A stretch of 64,000 nucleotides of DNA from Sphingomonas sp. IC-11 (GCF_021043365.1 NZ_JAJNDU010000001.1:1140164-1204163), one strand, 5' to 3'. Shown: positions 1 to 8,297, numbered from the stretch's first letter. Numbers and translations: made by a program. The notes: generated by a model from the sequence alone, not told the origin.

Positions 1-1278
1 GCACTGGCGGCCCTGCTGGAGTTTGCAGGTCATCGCGTTATCCGCGAATATTACGTCAACGATGCTGGCGGGCAGGTGGACGTGCTCGCCCGATCGGCGC
101 ACTTGCGCTATCGCGAAGCGCTGGGTGAAGACGTTGGTGCGATCCCGGAGGGCCTTTATCCCGGAGACTATCTGGTCCCGGTAGGCCAAATGCTCGCCGA
201 CGAGTTCGGCGATCGGTACGTAACGGCGCCCGAGGCGGACTGGCTGCCGCTGTTCCGCACCCGCGCGGTTGCGGCGATGCTTGACCTGATCAAGGCGGAT
301 CTTGCCCTGCTGGGTATCCACCACGACGTATTCTCGTCAGAGGCCGAGCTTCAGGCAGCGGGCAAGCCAGAGGCTGCCGAGGCGTGGCTGCGCGCTCGCG
401 ATCTGGTGTACGACGGCACGCTCGAGGCGCCCAAGGGCGAGACGCCCGAGGACTGGGAGCCGGTCGAGCTGCCGCTGTTCCGTTCCAGCCAGTTCGGTGA
501 CGATCAGGATCGCCCGATCAAGAAGTCGAACGGCCAGTGGACGTATTTCGGTGCCGACCTCGCCTATCACTTCCAGAAGGCGCAGGGCGCGGACGAGTTG
601 ATCGACATCTGGGGCGCTGACCATGCCGGGACGGTTAAGCGGATCCAGGCCGCCGTGGCCGCGCTGACGGAGGGCAAGACGCGCTTCGACGTGAAGCTCG
701 TCCAGATGGTCCGGTTGCTGCGTGGCGGTGAGCCGGTGAAGATGTCAAAGCGCGCCGGCAACTTCGTGACGCTCGCCGACGTGGTGCGTGAAGTGGGCAA
801 GGACGTGGTGCGCTTCACGATGCTGACGCGTCGTGCGGATGCCCAGATGGACTTCGACTTCGCGAAGGTGGTGGAGGCGTCCAAGGACAACCCGGTATTC
901 TACGTGCAATATGCGCACGCACGTGTCGCATCGCTTCGCCGCCGCGCCACAGAAGCCGGTATTGAAACCGGCGGCATCGACCTGTCCCGCCTTGATACGG
1001 AGGAACTGGGGCTGGTGAAGCTTGCGGCGCAGTTCCCGCGCGTTGTGGAGACGGCCGCTGCTGCTCGTGAGCCGCACCGGATCGCCTTCTATCTCTATGA
1101 CTTGGCAGCGGCTTTTCACGCGCTGTGGAATGTGGGCAATGATCGACCTGACCGGCGCTTCCTGTTGCCTGACGATCATCAGCTGACTGCTGCGCGTCTT
1201 TTCTTGGCGGAAGGCGTCGGGCAAATTATTCGAAACGGCCTCTCCATCATGGGCGTGGAGGCGGTTTCGGAGATGTAA
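1..1278 (+). CDS. argS: Arginyl-tRNA synthetase, 5' truncated by window edge
   Basis: Class I aminoacyl-tRNA synthetase that charges tRNA-Arg in the cytoplasm. The reading frame is open from base 1, and its first visible residues include the ArgS-typical [11 protein letters not shown] segment, so the GTG at 76 is not the real start and the N-terminal HIGH-motif region lies outside the window. The class I signature appears as KMSKR, followed by [10 protein letters not shown]. The anticodon-binding C-terminal domain is complete and ends at a TAA. Three bases separate it from the SPOR-domain gene, suggesting co-transcription. Family assignment is secure. Confidence 0.97.
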   Translation, partial: ALAALLEFAGHRVIREYYVNDAGGQVDVLARSAHLRYREALGEDVGAIPEGLYPGDYLVPVGQMLADEFGDRYVTAPEADWLPLFRTRAVAAMLDLIKADLALLGIHHDVFSSEAELQAAGKPEAAEAWLRARDLVYDGTLEAPKGETPEDWEPVELPLFRSSQFGDDQDRPIKKSNGQWTYFGADLAYHFQKAQGADELIDIWGADHAGTVKRIQAAVAALTEGKTRFDVKLVQMVRLLRGGEPVKMSKRAGNFVTLADVVREVGKDVVRFTMLTRRADAQMDFDFAKVVEASKDNPVFYVQYAHARVASLRRRATEAGIETGGIDLSRLDTEELGLVKLAAQFPRVVETAAAAREPHRIAFYLYDLAAAFHALWNVGNDRPDRRFLLPDDHQLTAARLFLAEGVGQIIRNGLSIMGVEAVSEM

Positions 1279-1281
1279 GGC

Positions 1282-2007
1282 ATGGCGAGCAACGAAATCG
1301 ACCTTCGGGACGAGGACCGGCTTCCGTGGCTGGAAACCGTCGAGGCGGACGAGCCGGAAGGCCCTGGTCTGTTCAGGGTCGTCGTTCTCGTGGTCGTCGG
1401 TCTCGTGCTGCTCGCTGCTATCGTCTTTGCGGTGCTGACCTTCCAGCAGCGCGCTCCCGACGGGCAGGGGGAACTGATCGCGGCGCCAGCGGGCGATTAC
1501 AAGGTCAGGCCTGATGATCCCGGCGGCCTGAAAGTGGAGGGTGAAGGCGATTCTGCGATCGCCGTGAGCGCCGGTGCCAATGCGCCAGCGGCGATTGACC
1601 TGAAGGCGGTGCCCGAAACGCCGATCGACGGCCGCCGTGCAGAAGGTGCGCCGGCGCCTGTGACGGGTGGCAGTGCGCGTACCGTCGCCGAGGTGCCGGG
1701 CTCGGGCGGGCGCCTGACGGCCACGGCTCCCATGTCCGCACCGACGAAACCCGTGCCTGGGATGGCATCCGGAGGGTCGCTGGTTCAGCTGGGCGCTTTC
1801 CCGAGCGAGGCGGCCGCTAACGCCGCATGGAGCGCGGTGGCGAAGCGCTTCTCCTACGTCGCGACACTGGGGAAGACGGTTCAGTCCGCTGAGGTCAACG
1901 GGCGCAAGGTGTATCGCCTCAAGGTGAACGCGGGCAGCGCCGATGCCGCGGCGGATCTTTGCGGGCGACTGACGGTGGCTGGCGAAAAGTGCTTCGTCAC
2001 AAGCTGA
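1282..2007 (+). CDS. SPOR-domain membrane protein
   Basis: A 241-residue single-pass membrane protein. An acidic cytoplasmic N-terminus (1-30) is followed by one hydrophobic helix (about 32-54), a Pro/Ala/Gly-rich periplasmic linker, and a C-terminal SPOR domain (about 163-241, starting SLVQLGAFPSEAAA). SPOR domains bind peptidoglycan stripped of stem peptides at division sites, so a cell-division or wall-remodelling role is inferred. It sits between argS and nagZ, and the nagZ neighbour fits a wall theme. A 9-bp stem with a GGTTC loop lies just after the stop. Confidence 0.9.
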   Translation: MASNEIDLRDEDRLPWLETVEADEPEGPGLFRVVVLVVVGLVLLAAIVFAVLTFQQRAPDGQGELIAAPAGDYKVRPDDPGGLKVEGEGDSAIAVSAGANAPAAIDLKAVPETPIDGRRAEGAPAPVTGGSARTVAEVPGSGGRLTATAPMSAPTKPVPGMASGGSLVQLGAFPSEAAANAAWSAVAKRFSYVATLGKTVQSAEVNGRKVYRLKVNAGSADAAADLCGRLTVAGEKCFVTS

Positions 2008-2014
2008 CGACCAA

Positions 2015-2037
2015 GGGGCGGGCGGTTCGCCTGCCCC
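2015..2037 (+). other. Stem-loop after the SPOR-domain gene
   Basis: Two 9-nt arms (one G-T wobble) around a 5-nt loop lie 8 nt after the SPOR gene stop. No T-run follows, so it is not a standard intrinsic terminator; it may protect the mRNA 3' end or be incidental. Confidence 0.35.
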
Positions 2038-2133
2038 GATCGGCATAGCCGCCCGCCGCCAGGCCGGCTTTTTGCCGCGGCGAAGGCCCTGCTCCCTAGT
2101 GAAAAGCGGGCGAGCATTCGCTAACAGCGCCGA

Positions 2134-3138
2134 ATGAAACCTGTGATCTTCGGCCTTTCGGGTCCGGTCCTGACTGCCGACGAACGCGCGTTCTTCGCGG
2201 AGGCGCGTCCGGCCGGATATATCCTGTTCAAGCGCAATTGCGTCGATCGACAGCAACTGCGTGCACTGACGGATTCGCTGCGCGAACTCGAAGGGCGAAA
2301 CGACGTCGCGATCCTGGTCGATCAGGAGGGCGGCCGAGTGGCGAGACTGGGGCCGCCAGAGTGGCCGGCGTTTCCGGCAGGGCCGGACTTCGACCGCCTT
2401 TATGACATTGCCCCGATGTCCGCGATCGAGGCCGCGCGCGCCAACGCCACCGCACTTGGCATGATGCTGGCCGAGGTTGGCATTACCGTCGATTGCCATC
2501 CGATCCTCGATGTCATTCGCCCGGAAACCACCGAGGCGATTACCATTCGCGCTTTCGGCAGCGAACCCATGCGGGTCGGCGCGATGGGCCGGGCGACGCT
2601 GGAAGGATTGGCAGCCGGGGGCGTGGTCGGCGTGATCAAGCACATGCCGGGCCACGGCCGTGCACTGGTCGATTCGCACCACCTGCTGCCCACTGTCACT
2701 GCAAGCGAAGCGGAGCTGGAGGAGGATCTGGCGCCGTTCCGAGCGCTCGCCGAGGCCCCGATGGGCATGACCAGCCATATCATCTTCGAAGCATGGGACC
2801 GCGAGCGGCCCGCCACCATGTCTCCGACAATCATCGAGGATGTGATCCGTGGACGGATCGGCTTTGACGGTCTGTTGATGACTGACGACATCGACATGAA
2901 AGCCTTGTCCGGCACACCGTCGGACAAGGCGGCCGGGGCGATCGCCGCCGGATGCGACCTGGTGCTTGATTGCTGGGCCCGGATGGAGGAGATGGTCGCG
3001 ATTGCCGACCGTCTCGACGAGATCGCGCCTCGCGCTCGCCAGCGGCTGGATGATGCGATGCGCAGCGTGGTGGCGGAGGAGGGCGACTTTGCGGCGCTGA
3101 TCGCCAAACGCGACGCACTGCTCGCCCTGGCGGCGTGA
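2134..3138 (+). CDS. nagZ: Beta-N-acetylhexosaminidase NagZ (GH3)
   Basis: Glycoside hydrolase family 3 enzyme that removes N-acetylglucosamine from anhydromuropeptides during cytoplasmic cell-wall recycling. The 334-residue protein has the single-domain bacterial length. The NagZ catalytic-loop motif reads KHMPGHG at 169-175 with DSH at 180-182, and the nucleophile aspartate is in LLMTDD around 251. The preceding 127 bp hold no gene. Its last codons overlap the GTG of scpA by 4 bp, so it is probably translated in the same operon as scpA-scpB. Confidence 0.95.
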   Translation: MKPVIFGLSGPVLTADERAFFAEARPAGYILFKRNCVDRQQLRALTDSLRELEGRNDVAILVDQEGGRVARLGPPEWPAFPAGPDFDRLYDIAPMSAIEAARANATALGMMLAEVGITVDCHPILDVIRPETTEAITIRAFGSEPMRVGAMGRATLEGLAAGGVVGVIKHMPGHGRALVDSHHLLPTVTASEAELEEDLAPFRALAEAPMGMTSHIIFEAWDRERPATMSPTIIEDVIRGRIGFDGLLMTDDIDMKALSGTPSDKAAGAIAAGCDLVLDCWARMEEMVAIADRLDEIAPRARQRLDDAMRSVVAEEGDFAALIAKRDALLALAA

Positions 3139-3860
3139 GCGGAGAGCAGCTGACGCTCGACCTGGAGGGGTGGGAGGGGCCGCTCGACCTGCTGCTGAAC
3201 CTGGCGCGGGCGCAGAAGGTGGACCTGAAACAGATCTCCATCCTGGCGCTCGTCGAGCAGTATCTTGTCTATGTGGAGCAGGCGCGAACTCTGAAGCTGG
3301 AGTTGGCGGCCGACTATCTCGTCATGGCGGCGTGGCTGGCGTATTTGAAATCGGCATTGCTGCTACCGCGGGATCCTGCGGTGGAGCCGAGCCCCGAGGA
3401 GCTTGCCCTTCGACTCCAGCTTCGGCTGGAACGGCTGTCGGCCATGCGGGAGGCCGGGGCGCGGCTGATGGCGCGTGATCGGCTTGGCCGTGACGTGTTC
3501 CGGCGCGGCGCTCCGGAGGGGCTGCGTAGGGTGCGCAAGGCGAACTGGTCGGCCGGTATTTTCGACCTCATCTCCGCTTACGGGCAGGTGAGCGCGCGAA
3601 CCCGACCCGTCATGCACGTGGTGCACGATCGAGAGGTCATGACGCTGGAGGCGGCGATCGCGCGAGTTGCGGCATTGATCGGAACGGCGATCGACTGGGC
3701 GGCGATCCAGAGCTTCCTGCCGGAAGGTGCGGCCGGATCGTTCCGACGATCGGCGTTGGCGTCCAGCTTCCTGGCGGCGCTTGAGCTCGCGCGACAAGGC
3801 AAGCTGGAGTTGCAGCAGCGCGGCCCCTTTGAACCGCTGTATCTGCGCGCACCGGCGTGA
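3135..3860 (+). CDS. scpA: Segregation and condensation protein A
   Basis: Kleisin subunit that bridges SMC dimers in the bacterial condensin complex and helps chromosome segregation. It has 241 residues and begins at GTG, giving a 4-bp overlap with nagZ. The ScpA N-terminal signature (LDLEGWEGPLDLLLNLARAQKVDL) is intact, as is the C-terminal winged-helix region. It is followed by scpB with a further 4-bp overlap, the usual arrangement for two subunits made together. Confidence 0.96.
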   Translation: MSGEQLTLDLEGWEGPLDLLLNLARAQKVDLKQISILALVEQYLVYVEQARTLKLELAADYLVMAAWLAYLKSALLLPRDPAVEPSPEELALRLQLRLERLSAMREAGARLMARDRLGRDVFRRGAPEGLRRVRKANWSAGIFDLISAYGQVSARTRPVMHVVHDREVMTLEAAIARVAALIGTAIDWAAIQSFLPEGAAGSFRRSALASSFLAALELARQGKLELQQRGPFEPLYLRAPA

Positions 3861-4432
3861 ACCCGCTCGACGATTTCACGCGCGCGGTGGAAGCGGTGCT
3901 ATTTGCCGCGGACGAACCGCTTTCGATCGACAGCTTGCGTGCGCACGTGGGCGAGGGCGACGTGCGCGGCGCACTGGCCAGGCTCGCCGAGGATTATTCG
4001 GGGCGTGGGATCAACCTGGTCCGTCGTGGTGATCGCTGGCACTTCCAGACCGCGGGCGACATGGCACACTTGCTGCGCCGGAATCGGGACGAAGTGCGCA
4101 GGCTTAGCCGGGCGGCGATCGAGACTCTGGCCATCATCGCCTATCACGAGCCGGTTACGCGTGCCGACATCGAGGCGATCCGGGGCGTGCAGATCTCGAA
4201 GGGGACGCTCGACGTGCTGATGGACGCCGGCTGGGTTCGCCCGGCGGGGCGACGCGAGGTGCCGGGGCGGCCGCTAACCTATGGTACGACCCAGAGCTTC
4301 CTGGCGCATTTCGGCCTGGAGTCGCGGCGCGATCTGCCCGGCATCGAGGATCTGAAGGCGGCGGGCCTGCTCGACCCGATTGATCTCGCATTGGAAGAAC
4401 TCGCGGTGGAAAAGCCGGACGAGGGCGACTAG
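3857..4432 (+). CDS. scpB: Segregation and condensation protein B
   Basis: Partner of ScpA in the SMC condensin complex. The 191-residue protein has two winged-helix domains; conserved family segments include AVEAVLFAADEPLS near the N-terminus and LSRAAIETLAIIAYHEPVTRADIEAIRGV in the middle. The start is GTG, overlapping scpA by 4 bp. It ends 26 bp before tatA, so nagZ-scpAB-tatABC may be one transcription unit. Confidence 0.96.
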   Translation: MNPLDDFTRAVEAVLFAADEPLSIDSLRAHVGEGDVRGALARLAEDYSGRGINLVRRGDRWHFQTAGDMAHLLRRNRDEVRRLSRAAIETLAIIAYHEPVTRADIEAIRGVQISKGTLDVLMDAGWVRPAGRREVPGRPLTYGTTQSFLAHFGLESRRDLPGIEDLKAAGLLDPIDLALEELAVEKPDEGD

Positions 4433-4458
4433 ATGGGCGGGACTTCAGGAGATTCCTT

Positions 4459-4698
4459 ATGGGTAGCTTCAGCCTCCCGCATATTCTTGTTCTCGCCATC
4501 GTGGCGATCCTTCTGCTCGGCGGCGGCCGCTTCTCGAGCATGATGGGTGACGTCGCAAAGGGCGTGAAGAACTTCAAGAAGGGCATGAGCGAGGATGACG
4601 ATGAGACGCCGGCCAAGCCGGCGCAGCGCATCGAAGCTCAGCAGGCAGCACGGCCAGCGTCCGAGACGGTCGTCCAGGACGACAAGGTGGCCCGCTGA
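4459..4698 (+). CDS. tatA: Twin-arginine translocase subunit TatA
   Basis: Pore-forming subunit of the Tat system that exports folded proteins across the inner membrane. It has 79 residues: one N-terminal membrane helix (about 7-21), a hinge, an amphipathic helix (GDVAKGVKNFKKG) and an acidic then polar tail. The common FG dipeptide at the hinge is replaced by LGGG, a mild deviation. The order tatA-tatB-tatC supports the assignment. A GGAG-type ribosome site lies just before the ATG. Confidence 0.95.
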   Translation: MGSFSLPHILVLAIVAILLLGGGRFSSMMGDVAKGVKNFKKGMSEDDDETPAKPAQRIEAQQAARPASETVVQDDKVAR

Positions 4699-4727
4699 TC
4701 TGACGACTGCCGGAAGCATCGCGGCGC

Positions 4728-5195
4728 ATGCTCGACTTCAACTTCTCGGAAATGGCGGTCGTGGCCCTGGTGGCCCTGATCGTCATTGGCCCTAAGGACC
4801 TGCCCAAGGCGCTGCGGGTCCTTGGCTATTGGGTCGGCAAGGCCCGAGGTGTGGCACGTCAGTTCCGGGCCGGCTTCGACGAAATGGTCCGGGAGGCCGA
4901 GCTCGCCGAGATGGAAAAGAAGTGGAAGGAGGAGAACGAGCGGATCATGCGTGAGCATCCGATGCTGACGCCTGCTCAACCCGTCGCTTCCGACCCGGTG
5001 CTGCCCGACGCTCCAGGCTCACAATCCGGTGCTTCAGAATTCCCGGGCAGCCAGGTTTCGCCTGCCGAGCCGGCAAGTTCAGGAGTGCATCATCGTTCGG
5101 CCGAAACGGACGAGCCCGTGATGGTTGAGCGACCGACGATCGTTGCGGCCCCCGTGACGAGCCCTGCGCCGCCCCAAGACAAGGCAGCCTCGTGA
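4728..5195 (+). CDS. tatB: Twin-arginine translocase subunit TatB
   Basis: Tat receptor-complex component that works with TatC. The 155-residue protein starts MLDFNFSEM, with one membrane helix ending at IGPKDLPKALR (the TatB hinge), then a long charged amphipathic helix (about 40-80) and a low-complexity Pro/Ser/Ala tail. It lies 29 bp after tatA and overlaps tatC by 4 bp. Confidence 0.95.
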   Translation: MLDFNFSEMAVVALVALIVIGPKDLPKALRVLGYWVGKARGVARQFRAGFDEMVREAELAEMEKKWKEENERIMREHPMLTPAQPVASDPVLPDAPGSQSGASEFPGSQVSPAEPASSGVHHRSAETDEPVMVERPTIVAAPVTSPAPPQDKAAS

Positions 5196-5965
5196 GCACC
5201 GCCGACGACCTGGACGACACCCGCGCCCCGCTGCTTGATCATCTCATCGAGCTGCGTCGCCGGTTGCTCTACTGTATTGGCGCGATCGTGGTGGCGTTTT
5301 TCGTCTGCTATTATTTTGCCGAGGCGATCTTTTCGTTCCTGGTTCAGCCGCTGCTGGCGGCAGGACAGACCCGGCTGATTTACACCGAAATCTTCGAGGC
5401 CTTCTTCGTTCAGGTGAAGGTGGCGTTCTTCGCCGCCATCATGGTGTCGTTCCCGATCATTGCAAACCAGCTTTGGCAGTTTGTGGCGCCCGGGCTTTAT
5501 CGCAATGAGAAGCGCGCGCTGCTGCCGTTCATTCTCGCCACCCCGGTGCTGTTCCTGTGCGGGGCGGCGATGGCGTATTATATCGCAGTGCCGATGGCGC
5601 TGCATTTCCTGCTCAGCTTCCAGGGCGAAGTTGGCGGGGTAAATCAGGAAGCGCTGCCAGGCATCGGCAACTACCTGTCGTTCATCATGCAGTTCCTGTT
5701 TGGTTTCGGCGTGGCGTTTCTGCTGCCAGTGCTGTTGATGCTGCTGGAACGCGGCGGCATCGTGACCCGGCAGCAGCTGGTGTCCGCGCGCCGCTACGCC
5801 ATTGTCGGTGCGTTTGCGATTGCCGCCGTGCTCACGCCGCCCGACGTTGGCTCGCAGCTGCTGCTCGCGATCCCGTTGTGCTTCCTCTACGAACTCGCGC
5901 TGATCGGGATCTGGTTCACCGAGCGGAAGCGCTCGCGTGAGCGCGAGCAATTGTCCGCCGAATAG
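5192..5965 (+). CDS. tatC: Twin-arginine translocase subunit TatC
   Basis: Six-helix integral membrane protein that recognises twin-arginine signal peptides. The 257-residue sequence has the TatC opening (PLLDHLIELRRRLLYCIGAIV) and the conserved LWQFVAPGLYRNEKR loop. It starts at GTG overlapping tatB by 4 bp and is the last gene of this + strand run. A stem-loop overlaps its stop codon. Confidence 0.97.
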   Translation: MSTADDLDDTRAPLLDHLIELRRRLLYCIGAIVVAFFVCYYFAEAIFSFLVQPLLAAGQTRLIYTEIFEAFFVQVKVAFFAAIMVSFPIIANQLWQFVAPGLYRNEKRALLPFILATPVLFLCGAAMAYYIAVPMALHFLLSFQGEVGGVNQEALPGIGNYLSFIMQFLFGFGVAFLLPVLLMLLERGGIVTRQQLVSARRYAIVGAFAIAAVLTPPDVGSQLLLAIPLCFLYELALIGIWFTERKRSREREQLSAE

Positions 5966-5978
5966 CAAAACGGCGGAC
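5953..5978 (+). other. Inverted repeat at the tatC 3' end
   Basis: Perfect 8-bp arms (GTCCGCCG / CGGCGGAC) with a 10-nt loop span the tatC stop. There is no T-tract on either side, so its role as a terminator between tatC (+) and the convergent entericidin gene (-) is only possible. Confidence 0.4.
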
Positions 5979-6018
5979 GCGACCTTCATCGCCCCCGCCG
6001 TTTCCAAAGGCTTCAGGC

Positions 6019-6153
6019 TTACTTAGCGTCGTCGGCAGTCTTGGCGACCGTGTCTCCGGCCGAGGAGACGTCACGACCGACGCCTTCGACCGTGTTGCAC
6101 GCTGCGACCAGCAATGCACCCGCGACTGCAAGCATCCCCACCAGCTTCTTCAT
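6019..6153 (-). CDS. Entericidin-like small lipoprotein
   Basis: A 44-residue protein: signal peptide MKKLVGMLAVAGALLVAAC with a lipobox ending at Cys19, then a short polar segment (NTVEGVGRDVSSAGDTVAK). This is the plan of entericidin A/B-type outer-membrane lipoproteins. A strong ribosome site (AGGAGG) sits 4 nt before the ATG. A GGAAC-N16-CATT sequence at 6191-6215 on the same strand, one base off the EcfG consensus, would place the transcript start about 30 nt upstream. Small lipoproteins of this kind are often stress-induced; the exact function is unknown. Confidence 0.88.
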   Translation of the reverse strand: MKKLVGMLAVAGALLVAACNTVEGVGRDVSSAGDTVAKTADDAK

Positions 6154-6190
6154 AATTCCTCCTGAGCGCAAATGATCTACCAAGATCGCA

Positions 6191-6215
6191 AATGCGCGAT
6201 GGCGCCGTTCGTTCC
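6191..6215 (-). promoter_or_regulatory. Putative EcfG-type promoter of the entericidin gene
   Basis: Reading the minus strand: GGAAC (6215-6211), 16-nt spacer, CATT (6194-6191). The EcfG consensus of alphaproteobacteria is GGAAC-N16/17-CGTT, so the -10 has one mismatch. The distance to the ATG at 6153 is suitable. Assigned by pattern and context only. Confidence 0.5.
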
Positions 6216-6239
6216 ATTAACGTTATGAGCGACCCCGGA

Positions 6240-6340
6240 TGTAATAAGGCCCGGAAGCGTCACCGGGGGGGGGAGGGTTGACGCTTCCGGGCCTATGTCG
6301 TGGATAGCGAGAGCGGGGGGGCATAAGGTCGCTATCCGAA
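6240..6340 (-). ncRNA. Candidate stress-induced small RNA with two C-rich-loop hairpins
   Basis: Minus-strand transcript inferred to begin near 6338, just after a perfect EcfG-type promoter. Hairpin 1 (6337-6302) has 9-bp arms (GGATAGCGA / TCGCTATCC) and an 18-nt loop containing a run of seven C. Hairpin 2 (6294-6247) has 16-bp perfect arms and a 16-nt loop reading ACCCTCCCCCCCCCGG. C-rich exposed loops that pair with G-rich ribosome-binding sites are the hallmark of alphaproteobacterial riboregulators such as Caulobacter GsrN (an EcfG/SigT target) and the CcsR/cuckoo RNAs. No U-tract follows hairpin 2, so the 3' end is uncertain. It could instead be 3'-UTR structure of phyP. Confidence 0.6.
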
Positions 6341-6344
6341 GTGT

Positions 6345-6371
6345 AGAACGCGACTTCTGAAGCGCAGTTCC
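6345..6371 (-). promoter_or_regulatory. EcfG-type promoter (perfect match) for the small RNA
   Basis: Minus strand reads GGAAC (6371-6367), 16-nt spacer, CGTTCT (6350-6345). This is an exact match to the GGAAC-N16/17-CGTT pattern of the general stress response sigma factor. It lies downstream of the phyP stop (6431) and immediately upstream of hairpin 1, so it drives neither phyP nor a long coding region directly. Confidence 0.75.
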
Positions 6372-6430
6372 AACAAAGTTCAGGTTTTTTTATCGCGTGG
6401 TTAACGCCGGGCGCTACCCCGCGGGGCAGA

Positions 6431-8020
6431 TCAATCGCGGCCGAGAACTGCGATCGAGATTTCGTAAGCGCCCGTAAGCGGATCATGGTGAAGCGGCGCC
6501 CGCAACTGACGCGAGAGCCCTTCCGTGACCCTGCCGAAGCGCGTGGCCAGCCCCTCGCGCAGCGCGGGACTGTCGATGAGGGCCGGCGACGATACCCGCA
6601 GGGTGGCCCGATCGGCTTCCGCGCCTTCCTTGACCGACACGCGCAGGTGGGCAGCGGGATCACATGTCACCGCCAGTTCGATCAGTTCCGTGACAAGGAA
6701 AGCCACGGCGACCGCCACGTCCTGGGAAACCAGATACGGATCGGTATCCAGCTGGATGCGCAGCTGAATGCCCTCGGCTGCGGTGGCCCTGATGTTCGAG
6801 GCAAGCTCGCCCAGCATGGGGCGGAGCCCTAAACCGCGATTTTCTTCCATCTCCGCATAATGGTTGCGGTGAACCACGGCCAGGGCATCAACGCGCCGCT
6901 GGATGGAGGCATAGGCCTGCGCTGCCTCGGGTGAGCGGGCACCGCGCGCGTGGAAGTTGATGAGCGAAGAGATGACCTGAAGATTATTCTTCACGCGGTG
7001 GTGAACTTCGCGCGTCAGCTTCGTCTGTCGAACAAGACCTTCAGCCAGTCCGGCCTCGTGAATCGCGACGGTGCGGGTAAGCGCGCGGAAGGTGTCGCCG
7101 AGCTCGCGAAGCTCCTGAGCGGGGAGGGCGCGAATGGCAGCTGGATCCGGTTCCTCGCCAGGGGTGAAGGCCGCCACATGCGCCCGCAATTGCCGCAACG
7201 GGCGGATCAGCAGCCGGTCGACCACGAACCAGGCGATGCCGGCGGCCGCGGCCCACATGACAAGGGGCAGAAGCAAAGCAATGACCAGCGGCGAGGTGAT
7301 CGGTGCCGAGCGCACCTGCATGGCCAGACCCAACTCGCCGATGCCGAGATCCGTCACATTGCTTTCGCGCCGCTCAAAGGCGTTTTCCCGGGGCAATGGC
7401 TCGAGGATCAGTTCCTCGCCCTGCCTCGTCAGCTTGGCTGCATAGGCAGGGGTAAAACCGCTTGGGCGACTGAGGTCGGCAATAAAGTCCTTCGGGAAGA
7501 AGGCCGACGCAGCGACACGGCCAGTGCGGCCGACCACGCCCAGCAGCAATCCGCTCCCCGGCACGATCCGGGCGGCGACGGCGGAGTCCCTGGCAGCGCG
7601 CGCTACCTCCAGCGCCTGCGGAAAGCCGCTGCCGCATAGCAAGCGGCCGCGCGCGTCGAACACGGCAAAGCGTGCACCGTTGAACGCCTGTTGGGCAAAC
7701 ACGCCCTGAACGCGGGCGCAGCTGGGCGTGTCGAGCGGATCGGCTTCAAGCGCGTCAACGGCAACCCGAAGCGCCGTCATGTCGCCGATCAATTCAATGG
7801 CGATTGCCCGACTGCTCTCCGCCGAGGCGACGCGGAGGCTCGCCCGGGCCTCGGCGTCTGCGATCTGCGTTATGCGCAGCGTCGCGAAAACAGCAATGAT
7901 CGCGAGGGGAAGGAGGGCGATGGAGATGATGACGAGCAGCTTTGCGCCCGTCGGCCACCGCATCATGAACGTCGGCGCCATCGCGCCGTCGCGCGACTCT
8001 TCTGGCGCCTTCGTAACCAT
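6431..8020 (-). CDS. phyP: PhyP-type sensor histidine kinase / PhyR phosphatase
   Basis: A 529-residue membrane sensor: first helix about 27-48, a periplasmic sensing domain, second helix about 245-268, a HAMP-like linker, then a HisKA_2 dimerisation domain with phospho-acceptor His341 in the intact motif EVHHRVKNNLQ. The ATP-binding domain is degenerate: the N-box region reads TELIELAVTC, with leucine where the catalytic Asn is expected, and no clear G-boxes follow. In Sphingomonas, PhyP encoded in the GSR locus is a negative regulator that dephosphorylates PhyR, which fits a lost kinase site. It lies 9 bp after nepR, the same operon. Confidence 0.85.
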   Translation of the reverse strand: MVTKAPEESRDGAMAPTFMMRWPTGAKLLVIISIALLPLAIIAVFATLRITQIADAEARASLRVASAESSRAIAIELIGDMTALRVAVDALEADPLDTPSCARVQGVFAQQAFNGARFAVFDARGRLLCGSGFPQALEVARAARDSAVAARIVPGSGLLLGVVGRTGRVAASAFFPKDFIADLSRPSGFTPAYAAKLTRQGEELILEPLPRENAFERRESNVTDLGIGELGLAMQVRSAPITSPLVIALLLPLVMWAAAAGIAWFVVDRLLIRPLRQLRAHVAAFTPGEEPDPAAIRALPAQELRELGDTFRALTRTVAIHEAGLAEGLVRQTKLTREVHHRVKNNLQVISSLINFHARGARSPEAAQAYASIQRRVDALAVVHRNHYAEMEENRGLGLRPMLGELASNIRATAAEGIQLRIQLDTDPYLVSQDVAVAVAFLVTELIELAVTCDPAAHLRVSVKEGAEADRATLRVSSPALIDSPALREGLATRFGRVTEGLSRQLRAPLHHDPLTGAYEISIAVLGRD

Positions 8021-8029
8021 AAGGTGGGT

Positions 8030-8197
8030 CTAGTCTAGCTTGCCTAAAAGGGAAATCATCTCGTCGGGCACGGCCTCGTCAATCGTCTTCTGATAGATCG
8101 ATCGCAGCGCCGCACCCATGTCCCGGTCCTTGGACTGCACCGCCGTGCCGCCTTTCGTCTTGACCGTCTTTTTTGGCGCTTCCTTATCCGAAACCAA
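8030..8197 (-). CDS. nepR: Anti-sigma factor NepR
   Basis: Small protein that holds EcfG inactive until phospho-PhyR binds it. The C-terminal core (DMGAALRSIYQKTIDEAVPD followed by EMISLLGKLD) has the two NepR helices and the VPDE linker. The N-terminus is Lys-rich and unstructured, as is usual. I chose a TTG start (8197) giving 55 residues, with a GGGGG ribosome-site candidate about 7 nt upstream. The frame stays open further upstream without an ATG or GTG nearby, so the exact N-terminus is uncertain. It is divergent from phyR. Confidence 0.88.
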   Translation of the reverse strand: MVSDKEAPKKTVKTKGGTAVQSKDRDMGAALRSIYQKTIDEAVPDEMISLLGKLD

Positions 8198-8297
8198 CTC
8201 TAAGCCCCCTGAACCACCCGTTCCGCGTGACGATGAGATTTCCTTGGCCGGATACGGGCCGCGGCGCCAGCCTGTTGATCAAGGCTGACGACGGTGA

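Noticed and set aside
2015-2037. Intrinsic terminator after the SPOR gene
   Set aside because: Good stem but no T-run; kept only as a stem-loop.
745-2778. 677-residue ORF on the minus strand
   Set aside because: It is antisense to argS, the SPOR gene and nagZ, which have clear protein families; the translation is Arg/His/Gln-rich as expected from a GC-rich antisense frame.
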